DNA from: Flavobacterium sp. HSC-61S13
GTDB lineage: Bacteria > Bacteroidota > Bacteroidia > Flavobacteriales > Flavobacteriaceae
Direction: 5' to 3'
Length of the DNA: 64,000 nucleotides
Assembly: GCF_024171535.1 (NCBI RefSeq)
Contig: NZ_JALJZV010000006.1
Coordinates: 62,001 to 126,000 of the forward strand
Below, one piece after another: positions 44,893 to 54,219 of this stretch. The notes beneath the pieces are model-generated. The model made no database searches. It was not told the origin of the DNA and worked only from the letters and a program-made list of their open reading frames with translations. Both the position numbers and the translations under genes were made by a program. The number at the start of each line of letters is the position of its first letter. Within the stretch, counting starts at the first letter, position 1.

Positions 44893-46074
44893 CTATTCGT
44901 AAATAAAGGTTCCGTACTCCGAAGAAATGGTCAATTTCTTTGAATCAGATGATTCTACTCTACCAACGATCTGTGCATTGACATTAAATGACTTGGAAAT
45001 TTCAATGATTTCTTCAGCTACTTCTGGAGTTACATACAGTTCCATACGGTGACCACAATTGAAAACGCGATACATTTCTTGCCAATCGGTTTGGGATTGT
45101 TCTTGTATCAATTTAAACAAAGGCGGCACTGGGAATAAATTGTCTTTAACAATGTGTAAGGCATCAATAAAATGTAAGATTTTAGTTTGAGCACCTCCAC
45201 TACAGTGTACCATTCCGTGTATCTGCTCTGCATTAAATTGAGAAAGAATACGTTTGATAATTGGCGCATAAGTACGGGTTGGTGACAAAACCAGTTTACC
45301 GGCGTCGATCGGCGAATTTTCAACCGCATCTTGAAGTTTCATCTTTCCGGAATACACGAGATTTTCCGGTACAGATGGATCAAAACTCTCTGGGTATTTC
45401 TTAGCTAGATAGTTGTCAAATACGTCGTGACGGGCCGAAGTTAGTCCGTTACTTCCCATACCACCATTATATTCACTTTCATAACTCGCTTGTCCAAAAG
45501 ACTCCAAGCCCACTATAACATCACCGGGTTTGATATTGGCGTTGTCAATAACATCGCTGCGTTTCATACGAGCCGTTACGGTGGAATCAACAATTATTGT
45601 TCGAACCAAATCACCCACGTCGGCAGTTTCCCCCCCAGTAGAGTGTATGGTTACTCCGAAACGCTTTAGGTCTTCAATCAAAACCTCTGTTCCATTTATA
45701 ATAGCCGAAATCACCTCGCCTGGTACTAAGTTTTTATTGCGCCCAATAGTCGAAGATAACAAGATATGATCGGTAGCACCAACACACAATAAATCATCGA
45801 TATTCATGATTAATGCGTCTTGAGCAATTCCCTTCCAAACAGATAAATCTCCGGTTTCCTTCCAATAAGTATAAGCTAATGACGATTTGGTTCCAGCACC
45901 ATCTGCATGCATAATTAAACAATAATCAGCATCACCAGTTAAGTGATCGGGAACAATTTTGCAAAACGCTTTTGGAAAAAGCCCTTTGTCAATATTTTTA
46001 ATCGCATTATGAACGTCTTCCTTGTCAGCAGAAACTCCGCGAAGCGCATATCTATTGTTTGTATTTGAACTCAT
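44893..46074 (-). CDS. purM: Phosphoribosylformylglycinamidine cyclo-ligase (AIR synthase)
   Basis: A 393-residue PurM-family protein. The nucleotide-binding region has HADGAGTKSSLAY and QDALIMNIDDLLCVGA; the second half has STGGETADVGDLVRT and GMVHCSGGAQTKIL. Bacteroidota PurM proteins are diverged and longer than the E. coli enzyme, and this fits. It converts FGAM to AIR in purine synthesis. No other pur gene is nearby; it is paired with ruvX. Confidence 0.8.
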   Translation of the reverse strand: MSSNTNNRYALRGVSADKEDVHNAIKNIDKGLFPKAFCKIVPDHLTGDADYCLIMHADGAGTKSSLAYTYWKETGDLSVWKGIAQDALIMNIDDLLCVGATDHILLSSTIGRNKNLVPGEVISAIINGTEVLIEDLKRFGVTIHSTGGETADVGDLVRTIIVDSTVTARMKRSDVIDNANIKPGDVIVGLESFGQASYESEYNGGMGSNGLTSARHDVFDNYLAKKYPESFDPSVPENLVYSGKMKLQDAVENSPIDAGKLVLSPTRTYAPIIKRILSQFNAEQIHGMVHCSGGAQTKILHFIDALHIVKDNLFPVPPLFKLIQEQSQTDWQEMYRVFNCGHRMELYVTPEVAEEIIEISKSFNVNAQIVGRVESSDSKKLTISSEYGTFIYE

Positions 46075-46093
46075 AAAAAGTGTGTTGTTTGTG

Positions 46094-46124
46094 CAAATTT
46101 AATGCTAATGTAGAAGTAAAACAA
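46094..46124 (-). promoter_or_regulatory. Promoter of purM-ruvX
   Basis: Minus strand: TTG (complement of 46122-46124), 20-bp spacer, TAAATTTG (complement of 46094-46101), 19 bp upstream of the start codon. Confidence 0.75.
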
Positions 46125-46184
46125 TCAATTTGAATAGAAGATTTTAGCCCCAGTTATTTTGAACTTTTTTACGCTGATAAAAAA

Positions 46185-46217
46185 CAAAAAATCTACTGTC
46201 TCAACAGTAGATTCTTT
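46185..46217. terminator. Terminator after cysteine desulfurase gene
   Basis: Stem ATCTACTGT / ACAGTAGAT (46191-46199 with 46204-46212), flanked by A and T tracts. Confidence 0.88.
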
Positions 46218-46220
46218 TTG

Positions 46221-47345
46221 CTATACGCTTTGTAAAACGTCTATTAAGATATCGATATCTTCACGAGTCGTTTCATGACTAAAAGACACTCTTAAACTCG
46301 GTTTCTTCAAATCGGTTTCGTTTAAAAATTCCGACAATACATGAGATGGTTTTTGACTGCCTGATTGGCAAGCACTACCACGAGATACCGCTATCCCTTT
46401 CATATCTAATTGGAATAACATCATCGATGCCTTCTCTTCAGACATCGGTAATAATACGTTTACTATATTATAGAAACCCGTTTGGTTTCCATTAAATTTC
46501 ACGTCTGGATAAACCTCTTGAAGTTTGCTTTGACAGTATTTTTTTATTTCCTGAATGTGTTCGCGTTCCTCATCTAATTTATCATAGGAAATCTCAAATG
46601 CCTTAGCCATCCCAACAACTTGATGAACCGCTTCCGTTCCGGCGCGCATCCCCTTTTCTTGTTCACCACCAAAAATCATTGGTTTCAACACATTGTTCTT
46701 ACGAATAAACGCAAATCCAATGCCTTTAGGTCCATGAAATTTATGAGCACTTGCCACGATAAAATCAACGGGTATTTCCTTTAAATCAATTTCTGTTTTA
46801 CCAACTGATTGTACGGTATCACAGTGAAATAAAGCCTGATGTTTTTGGCATAAATCCGCAACTCTTTTTAAATCCAATTCCGTTCCCACTTCATTGTTTA
46901 CATGCATCAAACTCACCAAAGTCGGTACCTCGTCACCTAGCAATTGCTCAAGATGTCCATAGTCTATTTCGCTGTTGGGTAGTATATTTACAAACTCCAA
47001 TTCCACATCATATTCCTTTTGCATCTGTTTTGCAGCATACAACACGGCATGATGCTCCATCTTTGAGGTAATAATTCGCTTAATTTGAAGATCTCTAACC
47101 GCAGAGCGAATAATCCAGTTGTTGGCTTCCGTACCACAAGAAATAAAGATTATTTCTGAGGAAGAAGCATTAAGCTGTTTAGCAATACTCTTTCTTGAAG
47201 CCTCGATCAGTGATCTAGCACTTCTTCCAACTGCGTAAGTAGAAGATGGATTGCCGTATTCTTCCGAAAGCACTTTGATCATTTCAGCAATCACCTCTGG
47301 TCTAAGAGATGTTGTTGCTGCATTGTCAAGATATACTTGTTTCAT
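46221..47345 (-). CDS. Cysteine desulfurase (NifS/IscS family)
   Basis: A 374-residue PLP enzyme that removes sulfur from cysteine for Fe-S or thio-cofactor synthesis. The N-terminus VYLDNAATTSLRPEV is typical, the PLP lysine is in SAHKFHGPKG, and the catalytic loop Cys is in RGSACQSGSQKPSHVL. It is closest to group I (IscS/NifS) desulfurases. It stands alone with no scaffold gene beside it, so the recipient pathway is unknown. Confidence 0.92.
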   Translation of the reverse strand: MKQVYLDNAATTSLRPEVIAEMIKVLSEEYGNPSSTYAVGRSARSLIEASRKSIAKQLNASSSEIIFISCGTEANNWIIRSAVRDLQIKRIITSKMEHHAVLYAAKQMQKEYDVELEFVNILPNSEIDYGHLEQLLGDEVPTLVSLMHVNNEVGTELDLKRVADLCQKHQALFHCDTVQSVGKTEIDLKEIPVDFIVASAHKFHGPKGIGFAFIRKNNVLKPMIFGGEQEKGMRAGTEAVHQVVGMAKAFEISYDKLDEEREHIQEIKKYCQSKLQEVYPDVKFNGNQTGFYNIVNVLLPMSEEKASMMLFQLDMKGIAVSRGSACQSGSQKPSHVLSEFLNETDLKKPSLRVSFSHETTREDIDILIDVLQSV

Positions 47346-47612
47346 TGTTTTTTATATAATGGCTCATCCTGTTTCTAGCAAAAAAATGCCTTTGTTTACC
47401 GAACCTTTTTAGTTACTCTTTAATGTCCTTCTGCTGATTAGTAGGAAAGACTACAAAATTAATAAACTTCGGAAGATTTTAAAAGATATTCCGCATTTGT
47501 TTATCATCAAAAAACCGCTTTTTTGTTCTTTTCTCAGTTTGTGCAAAAATAATGCAATTACTTAAACTTTAATCGTATCCTAGCTTAAGCTATTAAAAAC
47601 GGGATTCTATAT

Positions 47613-49394
47613 TTAATTATCAATAGCATCAATATCGATACGTTGTTTTAGCAATACTTTTTTAACCACTATCGCAAAGATCAACAAATAGATAAAACAG
47701 AAAAAAGGTACTAGATACGAGTTATGAATCCCAATAATGTCCGCTAATTTACCTTGAATCGGAGGTATAATTCCACCTCCCAATATCATCATGATTAAAA
47801 AAGAAGAACCTTGAGCTGTATATTTACCCAATCCAATGATCGCGAGATTAAAAATAGCTGGCCACATAATACTACATGCCAAGCCTCCTGCTAAAAAGGC
47901 ATAAATAGCAATCATACCCTCGGTCATCAATCCTACTCCTATCGCTGATATTCCCAATATACTAAACAACAATAATGTTCGGGCAGATCGATCTTTACTC
48001 AGAAATGAAAAAACAATCTGTATGATCACACAAATAATATAATAATACAAGGGTTCAACATCATTTCCAGCCAAAATATTGACTCCCAAAATAACGAAAA
48101 ATGCCAATAGCGGAACCACTATTAATGCTATGGTTTTTTTATATCCAGTCAAAGCAAATACACTTACAGCTCCTGCCCATCGCCCAATCATCAAACTCCC
48201 CCAATACATCGATATATATGGAGCAATCTCTGATGAATGCAATCCTCCAAATTCCTGTAGTTTCAGTAATTCTCCGAGATTACTACCGATTCCCACTTCC
48301 GCTCCAACATACGCAAACAACGCAATCATACCTAAGACCAATTGAGGATACTGCATAGCTCCCCAACCTTCACTGCGTTTCTGACTGCCCTTATATGCAT
48401 AAAACAAAGAACCTAATATAATAACTAAACCCAAAGACAACCAGATCATTCTCTGGTGTTCAATCGGTTGCTTGATTTCTTTTATATCAACTTGTAATTG
48501 ATTAATATCCGACTGGCGCTTGACTAATTCTTCTGGAACCAGTTCTAAAGTGGTCAATTCTTGTTGTTTGGATTCTAAAACAGCTTCCATTTCTAAAACT
48601 GTTGCATTGGCGTCGCTTTTGTAAGTCTGAAAAACAGGAATAAAAACCAAGATCAACAATAAAGTCATCATCAACAAAACCTTTAATGCTTTGTTGGCTT
48701 TTTCCATCGGTTCTCCCAATATACCAGAAGGTACTTTTTTCGAAAAGTAAAACATCGCCGCAGCAATCAAGAACAAGATGCCCACTGCTGCATATAAAAG
48801 ACTGGTAGTATCTAAAGTCAAATGTTTTATCTGATCATCAGTAATAGAAGAAGTACTTCCAAATAATGCAAAAGCAACGATTAATGGTCCTATAGTCGTT
48901 CCCAATGAATTGATGCCTCCACCTAAATTAACCCGGCTAGCACCTGTTTTGGGATTACCCAACAAAATAGCAAACGGATTTGCCGCAATTTGCTGTAGAG
49001 AAAATCCAAGTGCAACGACAAATAATCCAATAAGTAGTCCTGCATAAAAATTAGTTTGAACGGCCCAGATCATCACAGCAGCTCCGGCGGTTGAAAATAA
49101 TAAACCGTACACGATACTGCGTTTATAGCCCCATTTGGACACCAAATCTTTGCCTTTAACAGCGCTAAATACAAACAAAAATAGCGAACCAAAGTAATAT
49201 GCGGTATAAAATGCAAAATCGATCAACTGCGATTGAAATTGATCTAATGAAAAATAATTTTTACAGAAGGGAATAAAAATACTATTACCAGCGGAAAAAA
49301 ATCCCCAGAAAAAAAACACCGTCACTAAAGTATATAAAGCAGGGTAATTGGTTTTAATAACAGCTGTTGATTCAGTACGCTCTTTCATTAACAT
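47613..49394 (-). CDS. FucP/GluP-like sugar MFS transporter with coiled-coil insert
   Basis: A 593-residue inner-membrane transporter. The first half has the FucP-type pattern [19 protein letters not shown] and [16 protein letters not shown]; the second has [16 protein letters not shown] and [11 protein letters not shown], typical of the FHS (fucose-galactose-hexose) family. It is about 150 residues longer than most FucP proteins because of a central insert (about 258-313) that is charged and heptad-like ([24 protein letters not shown]), plus added helices. The substrate is probably a hexose. Met3 is an alternative start. No sugar catabolic gene is adjacent. Confidence 0.85.
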   Translation of the reverse strand: MLMKERTESTAVIKTNYPALYTLVTVFFFWGFFSAGNSIFIPFCKNYFSLDQFQSQLIDFAFYTAYYFGSLFLFVFSAVKGKDLVSKWGYKRSIVYGLLFSTAGAAVMIWAVQTNFYAGLLIGLFVVALGFSLQQIAANPFAILLGNPKTGASRVNLGGGINSLGTTIGPLIVAFALFGSTSSITDDQIKHLTLDTTSLLYAAVGILFLIAAAMFYFSKKVPSGILGEPMEKANKALKVLLMMTLLLILVFIPVFQTYKSDANATVLEMEAVLESKQQELTTLELVPEELVKRQSDINQLQVDIKEIKQPIEHQRMIWLSLGLVIILGSLFYAYKGSQKRSEGWGAMQYPQLVLGMIALFAYVGAEVGIGSNLGELLKLQEFGGLHSSEIAPYISMYWGSLMIGRWAGAVSVFALTGYKKTIALIVVPLLAFFVILGVNILAGNDVEPLYYYIICVIIQIVFSFLSKDRSARTLLLFSILGISAIGVGLMTEGMIAIYAFLAGGLACSIMWPAIFNLAIIGLGKYTAQGSSFLIMMILGGGIIPPIQGKLADIIGIHNSYLVPFFCFIYLLIFAIVVKKVLLKQRIDIDAIDN

Positions 49395-49592
49395 AATTTT
49401 TAGATTTCAAATATAGCCTTTTCTAAAAAAATCTAAGCCTTTATAGTTAGTATTTCTATTTATAAATAACTTATTTTTGTTGCAATAATATTTTAGAAAA
49501 GGAAATCGCTTGAGTCGTTTTTAATTCCCCTACTAGGGAACTTGAAAATAAACCGATTAGCGACCCATTGAATAACAAAAGACCATTCAGAT

Positions 49593-50567
49593 ATGAAAAG
49601 ATTGTTAAGTTTAGGCCTTCTCGCCTTCTTTTTAAATAGTTGCGATGACGGAGATATTGTTTATCAAGAACTTAATTTCGACAATAATCCAGTTGAAAAA
49701 TGCAGCACAAAAAATCTGTTCCTTAAAAAGAACGGAAAGGATATGCTTATTTTCAAGATAGACACCTTACAATTGAGTGCGAACAACCTGCCATTAGCTC
49801 AACCTAAAACTTTTGAAATCGGCACTAATGTTGAACTTATCTATAGGGTTTATGACGATCTAGCAATTTCTGCATCGATCTGTGAAAGCCTACCTCCAGC
49901 TAAACCCGTTGTCACCTCTGAAATGAAAGCCAGCCCTGGTGGTACCGCTGTCATCACAAGAGATTTGCGAACTCTTGCTCCATCGACAGAAACGGATCCA
50001 ATCACTATAGTTTATTTTTATAATTTTGAATTTAGAAACATAAGCTTTAAAGACGGAGACAACGATATCAATAATTCGAAAATAGCTTTTGGTGAATATC
50101 AGTATACTCAAAACCAATTGACCTTTAAGTTTAAAGAGAATTTTAATCCTATTCCATGTACAACAGGGGACGATCTGAGATTGGTAGTACATAGTGACAC
50201 CGACGCTATGATTTTAAGCTTACCACAAAATTCAATTGAACTTACTGAAGGTACTCAAACCTTCAATATCGATGAAACACATTTCCTATTATATAAGTCC
50301 TATCAAATTAGAGGCGGTGTCGTGACTAGTGAAATGGCTTGTAGCAATGAAACCATCTTCGGAAACACCAAACAGTTAGAAAACTGGAAAGCTGTGGAAG
50401 GAATCGTTAAAATTGTAACCAATAAGGTTATTCAAGCTGAAAATGATCCAGAAGCAAAAACGGAATATTCGCATAAAATTTCACTTGAAAAAGTCAAGTT
50501 CACTAAAGAAGGCAGAACCTTTACCAAGGATATTGTCCCATTTGGAATTTATAACAGTAAACTTTAA
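49593..50567 (+). CDS. Hypothetical lipoprotein
   Basis: A 324-residue lipoprotein; the signal MKRLLSLGLLAFFLNSC gives lipidated Cys17, followed by DDGD, an acidic run fitting surface export. The body is beta-rich with two Cys-containing segments and no motif I can name; its form is common in Flavobacteriia as conserved hypothetical lipoproteins of this length. Function unknown. Monocistronic, ending at a bidirectional terminator. Confidence 0.7.
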   Translation: MKRLLSLGLLAFFLNSCDDGDIVYQELNFDNNPVEKCSTKNLFLKKNGKDMLIFKIDTLQLSANNLPLAQPKTFEIGTNVELIYRVYDDLAISASICESLPPAKPVVTSEMKASPGGTAVITRDLRTLAPSTETDPITIVYFYNFEFRNISFKDGDNDINNSKIAFGEYQYTQNQLTFKFKENFNPIPCTTGDDLRLVVHSDTDAMILSLPQNSIELTEGTQTFNIDETHFLLYKSYQIRGGVVTSEMACSNETIFGNTKQLENWKAVEGIVKIVTNKVIQAENDPEAKTEYSHKISLEKVKFTKEGRTFTKDIVPFGIYNSKL

Positions 50568-50573
50568 AAATAA

Positions 50574-50600
50574 AAAATCCCAACTAACGGTTGGGATTTT
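50574..50600. terminator. Bidirectional terminator
   Basis: AAAATCCCAAC pairs with GTTGGGATTTT around a 5-nt loop; it lies at the ends of convergent genes and overlaps the last codons of the Smr gene. Confidence 0.85.
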
Positions 50601-51138
50601 GTTTTATATAAACTTGAGTAGCACCCAGTCCGTATTTCTGATAGTTCGCATCTTCAAAGACAACTTCCTGATAGCGCGCAAATAAATAATCCAATTCCAA
50701 TTTTAATACCCCCTCCCCGATGCCGTGAATAAACACCACTCTGGGAATTTTATTGCGGATCGCAAATTCTACTTGCCCGCGTGCGGTATCTACTTGTAAG
50801 GTTAAAATATCGTGATTACTCATACCTCTAAAGTTGGGAACCAATTTTTCGATATGTAAATCTACCTCCAGTACAAAATCATCTTTCTTAGACTTTTTCT
50901 CTTTGACAAAGGATCGCTTGATCGAGCTTTGTTTATCGAGTAAAGCCGCGGATATAGAAGAAATAGTAGCGGCTTGTTTTAACTCTGACGTATCACCTAT
51001 TTTAATCAGTTCATTCAGCTGGTATTTCAACAAAAAACCGTCTTCGGTTTCTATAGTTACTTCGTTCTGGTTTATGTTGACTACGATTCCATTTTGATCT
51101 TCATCTAAAACAGAAACTTGATCTCCTTTATTTATCAT
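50584..51138 (-). CDS. DUF2027/Smr domain protein
   Basis: A 184-residue protein. The N-terminal DUF2027-like part has KGDQVSVLDEDQNGIVV. The C-terminal Smr (small MutS-related) domain has EVDLHIEKL and the FIHGIGEGVLKLELD motif, the LDxH and HGxG hallmarks of Smr nucleases, which in other species cut branched DNA or collided-ribosome mRNA. The substrate here is unknown. Its start overlaps the small membrane protein gene by 11 bp. Confidence 0.88.
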   Translation of the reverse strand: MINKGDQVSVLDEDQNGIVVNINQNEVTIETEDGFLLKYQLNELIKIGDTSELKQAATISSISAALLDKQSSIKRSFVKEKKSKKDDFVLEVDLHIEKLVPNFRGMSNHDILTLQVDTARGQVEFAIRNKIPRVVFIHGIGEGVLKLELDYLFARYQEVVFEDANYQKYGLGATQVYIKQNPNR

Positions 51139-51328
51139 CTTTATCGGGACTGTTAGTGGGTGTATCTGCGGTTTTATTACTCGGTACTTTAGACATTAAA
51201 CGCATCATGCCATAAAAAAACAAGACCACTCCGACGATTTGGATCCAAATATTCGGATGTTCATTGGTTTGTTCGACAAAAGCCCAAGCTATAAACACTA
51301 AGGTTACTATTATATATATATATTTCAT
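51128..51328 (-). CDS. Small two-helix membrane protein
   Basis: A 66-residue protein from ATG 51328 (MKYIYIIVTLVFIAWAF); a TTG at 51367 would add 13 residues. Two hydrophobic helices (about residues 2-18 and 29-46) are followed by a polar, Asp/Lys-rich cytosolic tail. No family recognised. It is co-transcribed with the Smr gene, which it overlaps by 11 bp. Confidence 0.6.
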   Translation of the reverse strand: MKYIYIIVTLVFIAWAFVEQTNEHPNIWIQIVGVVLFFYGMMRLMSKVPSNKTADTPTNSPDKDDK

Positions 51329-51518
51329 CTGTAAATCTGTATTGTTTTTATATTCCCGCAATGACAATCACCTATTTTAGATATTGGCATATAAAGGACT
51401 TTTTCTCTACAATTTATATAAAAGTAGCACCTCAAAAATAAACAAGTTTAAAAAATTGTACTAATTATTTAATTACATTTTTTTTTTGTAAAATTGCTGT
51501 ACTAATTATTCATCAACA

Positions 51519-51800
51519 ATGGAAGACCTTATGCTACCCTGTCTTAACAAATCGATTTTCGGTATCGATTGCTTAGGCTGTGGTACTCAGAGAGCTATCG
51601 TTTTAATTGGGCAGGGCGAATTTGTAAAAGCCTTTTATATGTTTCCCGCAATTTACACTTTACTTTTATTTTTCGGAGCAGTAATTTTAAATTTTATTGA
51701 TCTCTCGCGAAATTATCACAAGATTATGATCGGATTAGCCATCACCAATGCGTTTATCATGGTGGCTTCCTACATTCTAAAAATGTTTTTTCTAACTTAA
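51519..51800 (+). CDS. DUF2752 membrane protein
   Basis: A 93-residue membrane protein. The motif CLGCGTQRA near the N-terminus is the conserved CPGCGxxRA of DUF2752, with two later transmembrane helices. Function unknown. It lies 10 bp upstream of the CCC-motif gene; these two families are regular neighbours in Flavobacteriia. Confidence 0.88.
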   Translation: MEDLMLPCLNKSIFGIDCLGCGTQRAIVLIGQGEFVKAFYMFPAIYTLLLFFGAVILNFIDLSRNYHKIMIGLAITNAFIMVASYILKMFFLT

Positions 51801-51810
51801 TACATAAAAA

Positions 51811-52149
51811 ATGGATACTCAATTCGCACAAAAATTACCGAATTCCAATACCGTACTTATCTTGGGAATCGTTTCCCTAGTGATGTGTTGTTGCTGGGGA
51901 GTTGGTTTGATTCCCGCTATTATTGGGCTAGTTTTAGCTAATAAAGACAGTAAATTATATCAAGCTAACCCAAGCGGGTATACGGGATATCAAAATCTAA
52001 ATACCGGTAAAATTCTTTGTATTATTGGTCTTGTTTTAGGTGTCATCAATCTTTTATTGAATCTATACATCTCGGTGATTTACGGTATGGATAACTTCCA
52101 AGAAATGCTACAAGAGTTTCAAACTCAAATGCAACAACAACAAAATTAA
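51811..52149 (+). CDS. CCC motif membrane protein
   Basis: A 112-residue membrane protein with two main helices (about 14-42 and 65-92). The Cys triplet is in LVMCCCWGVGLIPAIIGL, which names the family, and the Gln-rich tail MQQQQN follows a short amphipathic segment. Function unknown. It is the second gene of a pair with DUF2752 and is followed by a terminator. Confidence 0.88.
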   Translation: MDTQFAQKLPNSNTVLILGIVSLVMCCCWGVGLIPAIIGLVLANKDSKLYQANPSGYTGYQNLNTGKILCIIGLVLGVINLLLNLYISVIYGMDNFQEMLQEFQTQMQQQQN

Positions 52150-52156
52150 GAGTTAC

Positions 52157-52187
52157 AAAAAAAGCAGCCGATGGCTGCTTTTTTTTT
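52157..52187. terminator. Bidirectional terminator
   Basis: AAAAAGCAGCC / GGCTGCTTTTT around GAT, with A and T tracts, between convergent genes. Confidence 0.9.
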
Positions 52188-52198
52188 ATTGTTTATAT

Positions 52199-52843
52199 TT
52201 AAGGAGCTAGTCGCTCTATCTTCCAATCCATATCCGCTTGTAATGAATACCGAATTCGATCGTGTAATCGATTGGGTCTTCCCTGCCAGAACTCTATCGA
52301 TTGTGGTCGTACTAAAAAACCACCCCAATGAATCGGTTTTACTAGCGCTGTAACCTGAGCTTGATTTTCTAAATCTTTTAATTGGTCTTGCAAATAGTCA
52401 TAAGAAGGAATTACTTCACTCTGAGGAGATACTATAGCCCCCAACTTACTTCCCTCTGGACGACTGTCAAAATAATTAGCTGATGCTTCCGCACTAAGCT
52501 TTTCTGCCAAGCCCTTAATAATCACTTGACGCTCCATCGAGGGCCAAAAAAAAGACAATCCCACCTGAGGATGTGCCAAGATAGATCTGCCCTTTTCAGA
52601 ATTGTAATTCGTATAAAAAACAAAACCATTTTCATCATATTTCTTTAACAATACAATACGTGATTTTGGAAAACCATCTAATCCCAAAGTAGAAACCATC
52701 ATCGCATTAACTTCTTCTATACCCGAAAACTCTTCAACTTCATAAAACCATTTCCTAAACTGCATCAACGGATTTGAATCTACTTCAGACTCGATTAGTG
52801 CACTTTTTTCATACGATTTTCTATAATTACTTAGATCACTCAT
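52199..52843 (-). CDS. pdxH: Pyridoxamine 5'-phosphate oxidase
   Basis: A 214-residue FMN enzyme that makes pyridoxal 5'-phosphate from PNP or PMP. Conserved segments are MMVSTLGLDGFPKSRIVLLK, the GFVFYTNYNSEKG FMN-binding loop, ERQVIIKG, and the C-terminal FWQGRPNRLHDRI. Length is normal. It is the last gene of the pyrR-pyrB-HP-rnz-pdxH operon, 10 bp after rnz. Confidence 0.96.
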   Translation of the reverse strand: MSDLSNYRKSYEKSALIESEVDSNPLMQFRKWFYEVEEFSGIEEVNAMMVSTLGLDGFPKSRIVLLKKYDENGFVFYTNYNSEKGRSILAHPQVGLSFFWPSMERQVIIKGLAEKLSAEASANYFDSRPEGSKLGAIVSPQSEVIPSYDYLQDQLKDLENQAQVTALVKPIHWGGFLVRPQSIEFWQGRPNRLHDRIRYSLQADMDWKIERLAP

Positions 52844-52853
52844 ATACTTCTAA

Positions 52854-53759
52854 TTAAAATTCAAACTCTTTACCATCATCGGCACAAATGACCTCTGGAA
52901 AAATAGTCAAAGCTTCCTCTCTAAACAAATTGATATCCGCATATCTCGTTGAGTAATGTCCCAAGATTAACTGTTTGACTTCCGCCTTTAACGCTATGGT
53001 AGCGGCTTCTTTCGCAGTACTGTGTTTGGTTCTATCCGTGTAATGTGATTCTGATTCCAAAAAAGTACTTTCGTGATACAGTACATCAACCCCCTTTATA
53101 ATGGGAATAACCGCTTCGTTATAGACGGTATCGGAACAAAAAGCATAACTCTTAGCAGCAACCGGCTCATAGGTAATATCAATATTATGTACCAAAGTTC
53201 CATCGTCTAAGGTAATATCTCCACCGTTTTTTATCTTTTGATAATAACACGATTCAATACCCAAATCCTCAATAGCGCCAATTTTTAATTTGCGCTCACC
53301 TAATTTCTCTTGAAATAAATAACCGTTGGTATAAACTCGGTGAATCAACGGAATGGTATTTACTGTCACCTGATCATCTTCATAAACCACGACACTTTCC
53401 TTACTTTCCAATTCATGGAAATACAAATTATATCCCGTAAAAGAATTCGATAAGCGAAGTTGTAACAAAATCACTTCTTTAATTCCCTTAGGACCATACA
53501 CATGTAAATCGGACTGACGATTTAGCAACATAAAGGTTGAAATCAATCCAATTAAACCATAAAAATGATCTCCGTGTAAGTGTGAAATAAAAATGTGATT
53601 AATTCTAGAAAATTTAATCTTCTTCTTTCGCAATTGAACCTGAGTTCCCTCTCCACAATCAATTAAAAACATCTGGTTCTTAATCTCCAAAACTTGCGCA
53701 GTGGGATTTGTCATCGTTCTTGGGGTGGCTGCATAACAACCGAGTATGGTTAATTTCAA
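52854..53759 (-). CDS. rnz: Ribonuclease Z
   Basis: A 301-residue metallo-beta-lactamase-fold endonuclease that trims tRNA 3' ends. The metal motif is FISHLHGDHFYGLIG; further ligands are in SDTVYNEAV and the final ILGHYSTRY. LIDCGEGTQVQL is the typical N-terminal signature. The tRNAs in this window lack an encoded CCA, so RNase Z processing is expected. It follows the small STAS-like gene by 91 bp. Confidence 0.96.
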   Translation of the reverse strand: MKLTILGCYAATPRTMTNPTAQVLEIKNQMFLIDCGEGTQVQLRKKKIKFSRINHIFISHLHGDHFYGLIGLISTFMLLNRQSDLHVYGPKGIKEVILLQLRLSNSFTGYNLYFHELESKESVVVYEDDQVTVNTIPLIHRVYTNGYLFQEKLGERKLKIGAIEDLGIESCYYQKIKNGGDITLDDGTLVHNIDITYEPVAAKSYAFCSDTVYNEAVIPIIKGVDVLYHESTFLESESHYTDRTKHSTAKEAATIALKAEVKQLILGHYSTRYADINLFREEALTIFPEVICADDGKEFEF

Positions 53760-53850
53760 GATACTTTTTTTTAAATAGTCAAGATATGAAAGTACAAAAT
53801 AAATTTAGGAAAGGCTCAAAAAAAAAGCTTAATAATTAAGCTTCGTTCTT

Positions 53851-54183
53851 TTAAAATCCTAAATCGCGTTCAATCTCGTCCATCTCGATGATATCGTGAG
53901 CTTCTTGTATACTTGGTACGATTACTAAATCTTCGTCGAAATCATTATAATTAACAGAAGACATGACCAATACAAACGACTTCTTATTACTGGCCTGCAA
54001 TTGGACTAAATCTAAAAAATCATTTAAAGATTCTTGTTCCAATTCCGGTTCATTAAGTAAATCAATAACGATATTGTGTTTTTTCAAAGATTCATATTGC
54101 CCTTTCAATTTCACTATAAAATCAGCTACAGACCCTTCATTTTTTTTAATTATTAGCGTGTGTCCCTTTTCTTTAATTTTCAT
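53851..54183 (-). CDS. Small STAS-like protein upstream of rnz
   Basis: A 110-residue protein with alternating strands and helices (HTLIIKKNEG, NIVIDLLNE, SFVLVMSSVNYND, LVIVPSIQEAHDIIEM), as in STAS/anti-sigma-antagonist folds. It is often misannotated as ribonuclease Z because it sits directly before rnz in Flavobacteriia. There is no clear phospho-acceptor Ser. Function unknown. It lies between pyrB (36 bp) and rnz in the same operon. Confidence 0.75.
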   Translation of the reverse strand: MKIKEKGHTLIIKKNEGSVADFIVKLKGQYESLKKHNIVIDLLNEPELEQESLNDFLDLVQLQASNKKSFVLVMSSVNYNDFDEDLVIVPSIQEAHDIIEMDEIERDLGF

Positions 54184-54219
54184 TTTTCCTCCTATTTGAA
54201 ATCGCGCTTGTACGACTTG

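Noticed and set aside
44893..46074. purM as a selenophosphate synthase or other PurM-fold enzyme
   Set aside because: There is no Cys/Sec N-terminal motif of SelD; overall pattern and length match Bacteroidota AIR synthase.
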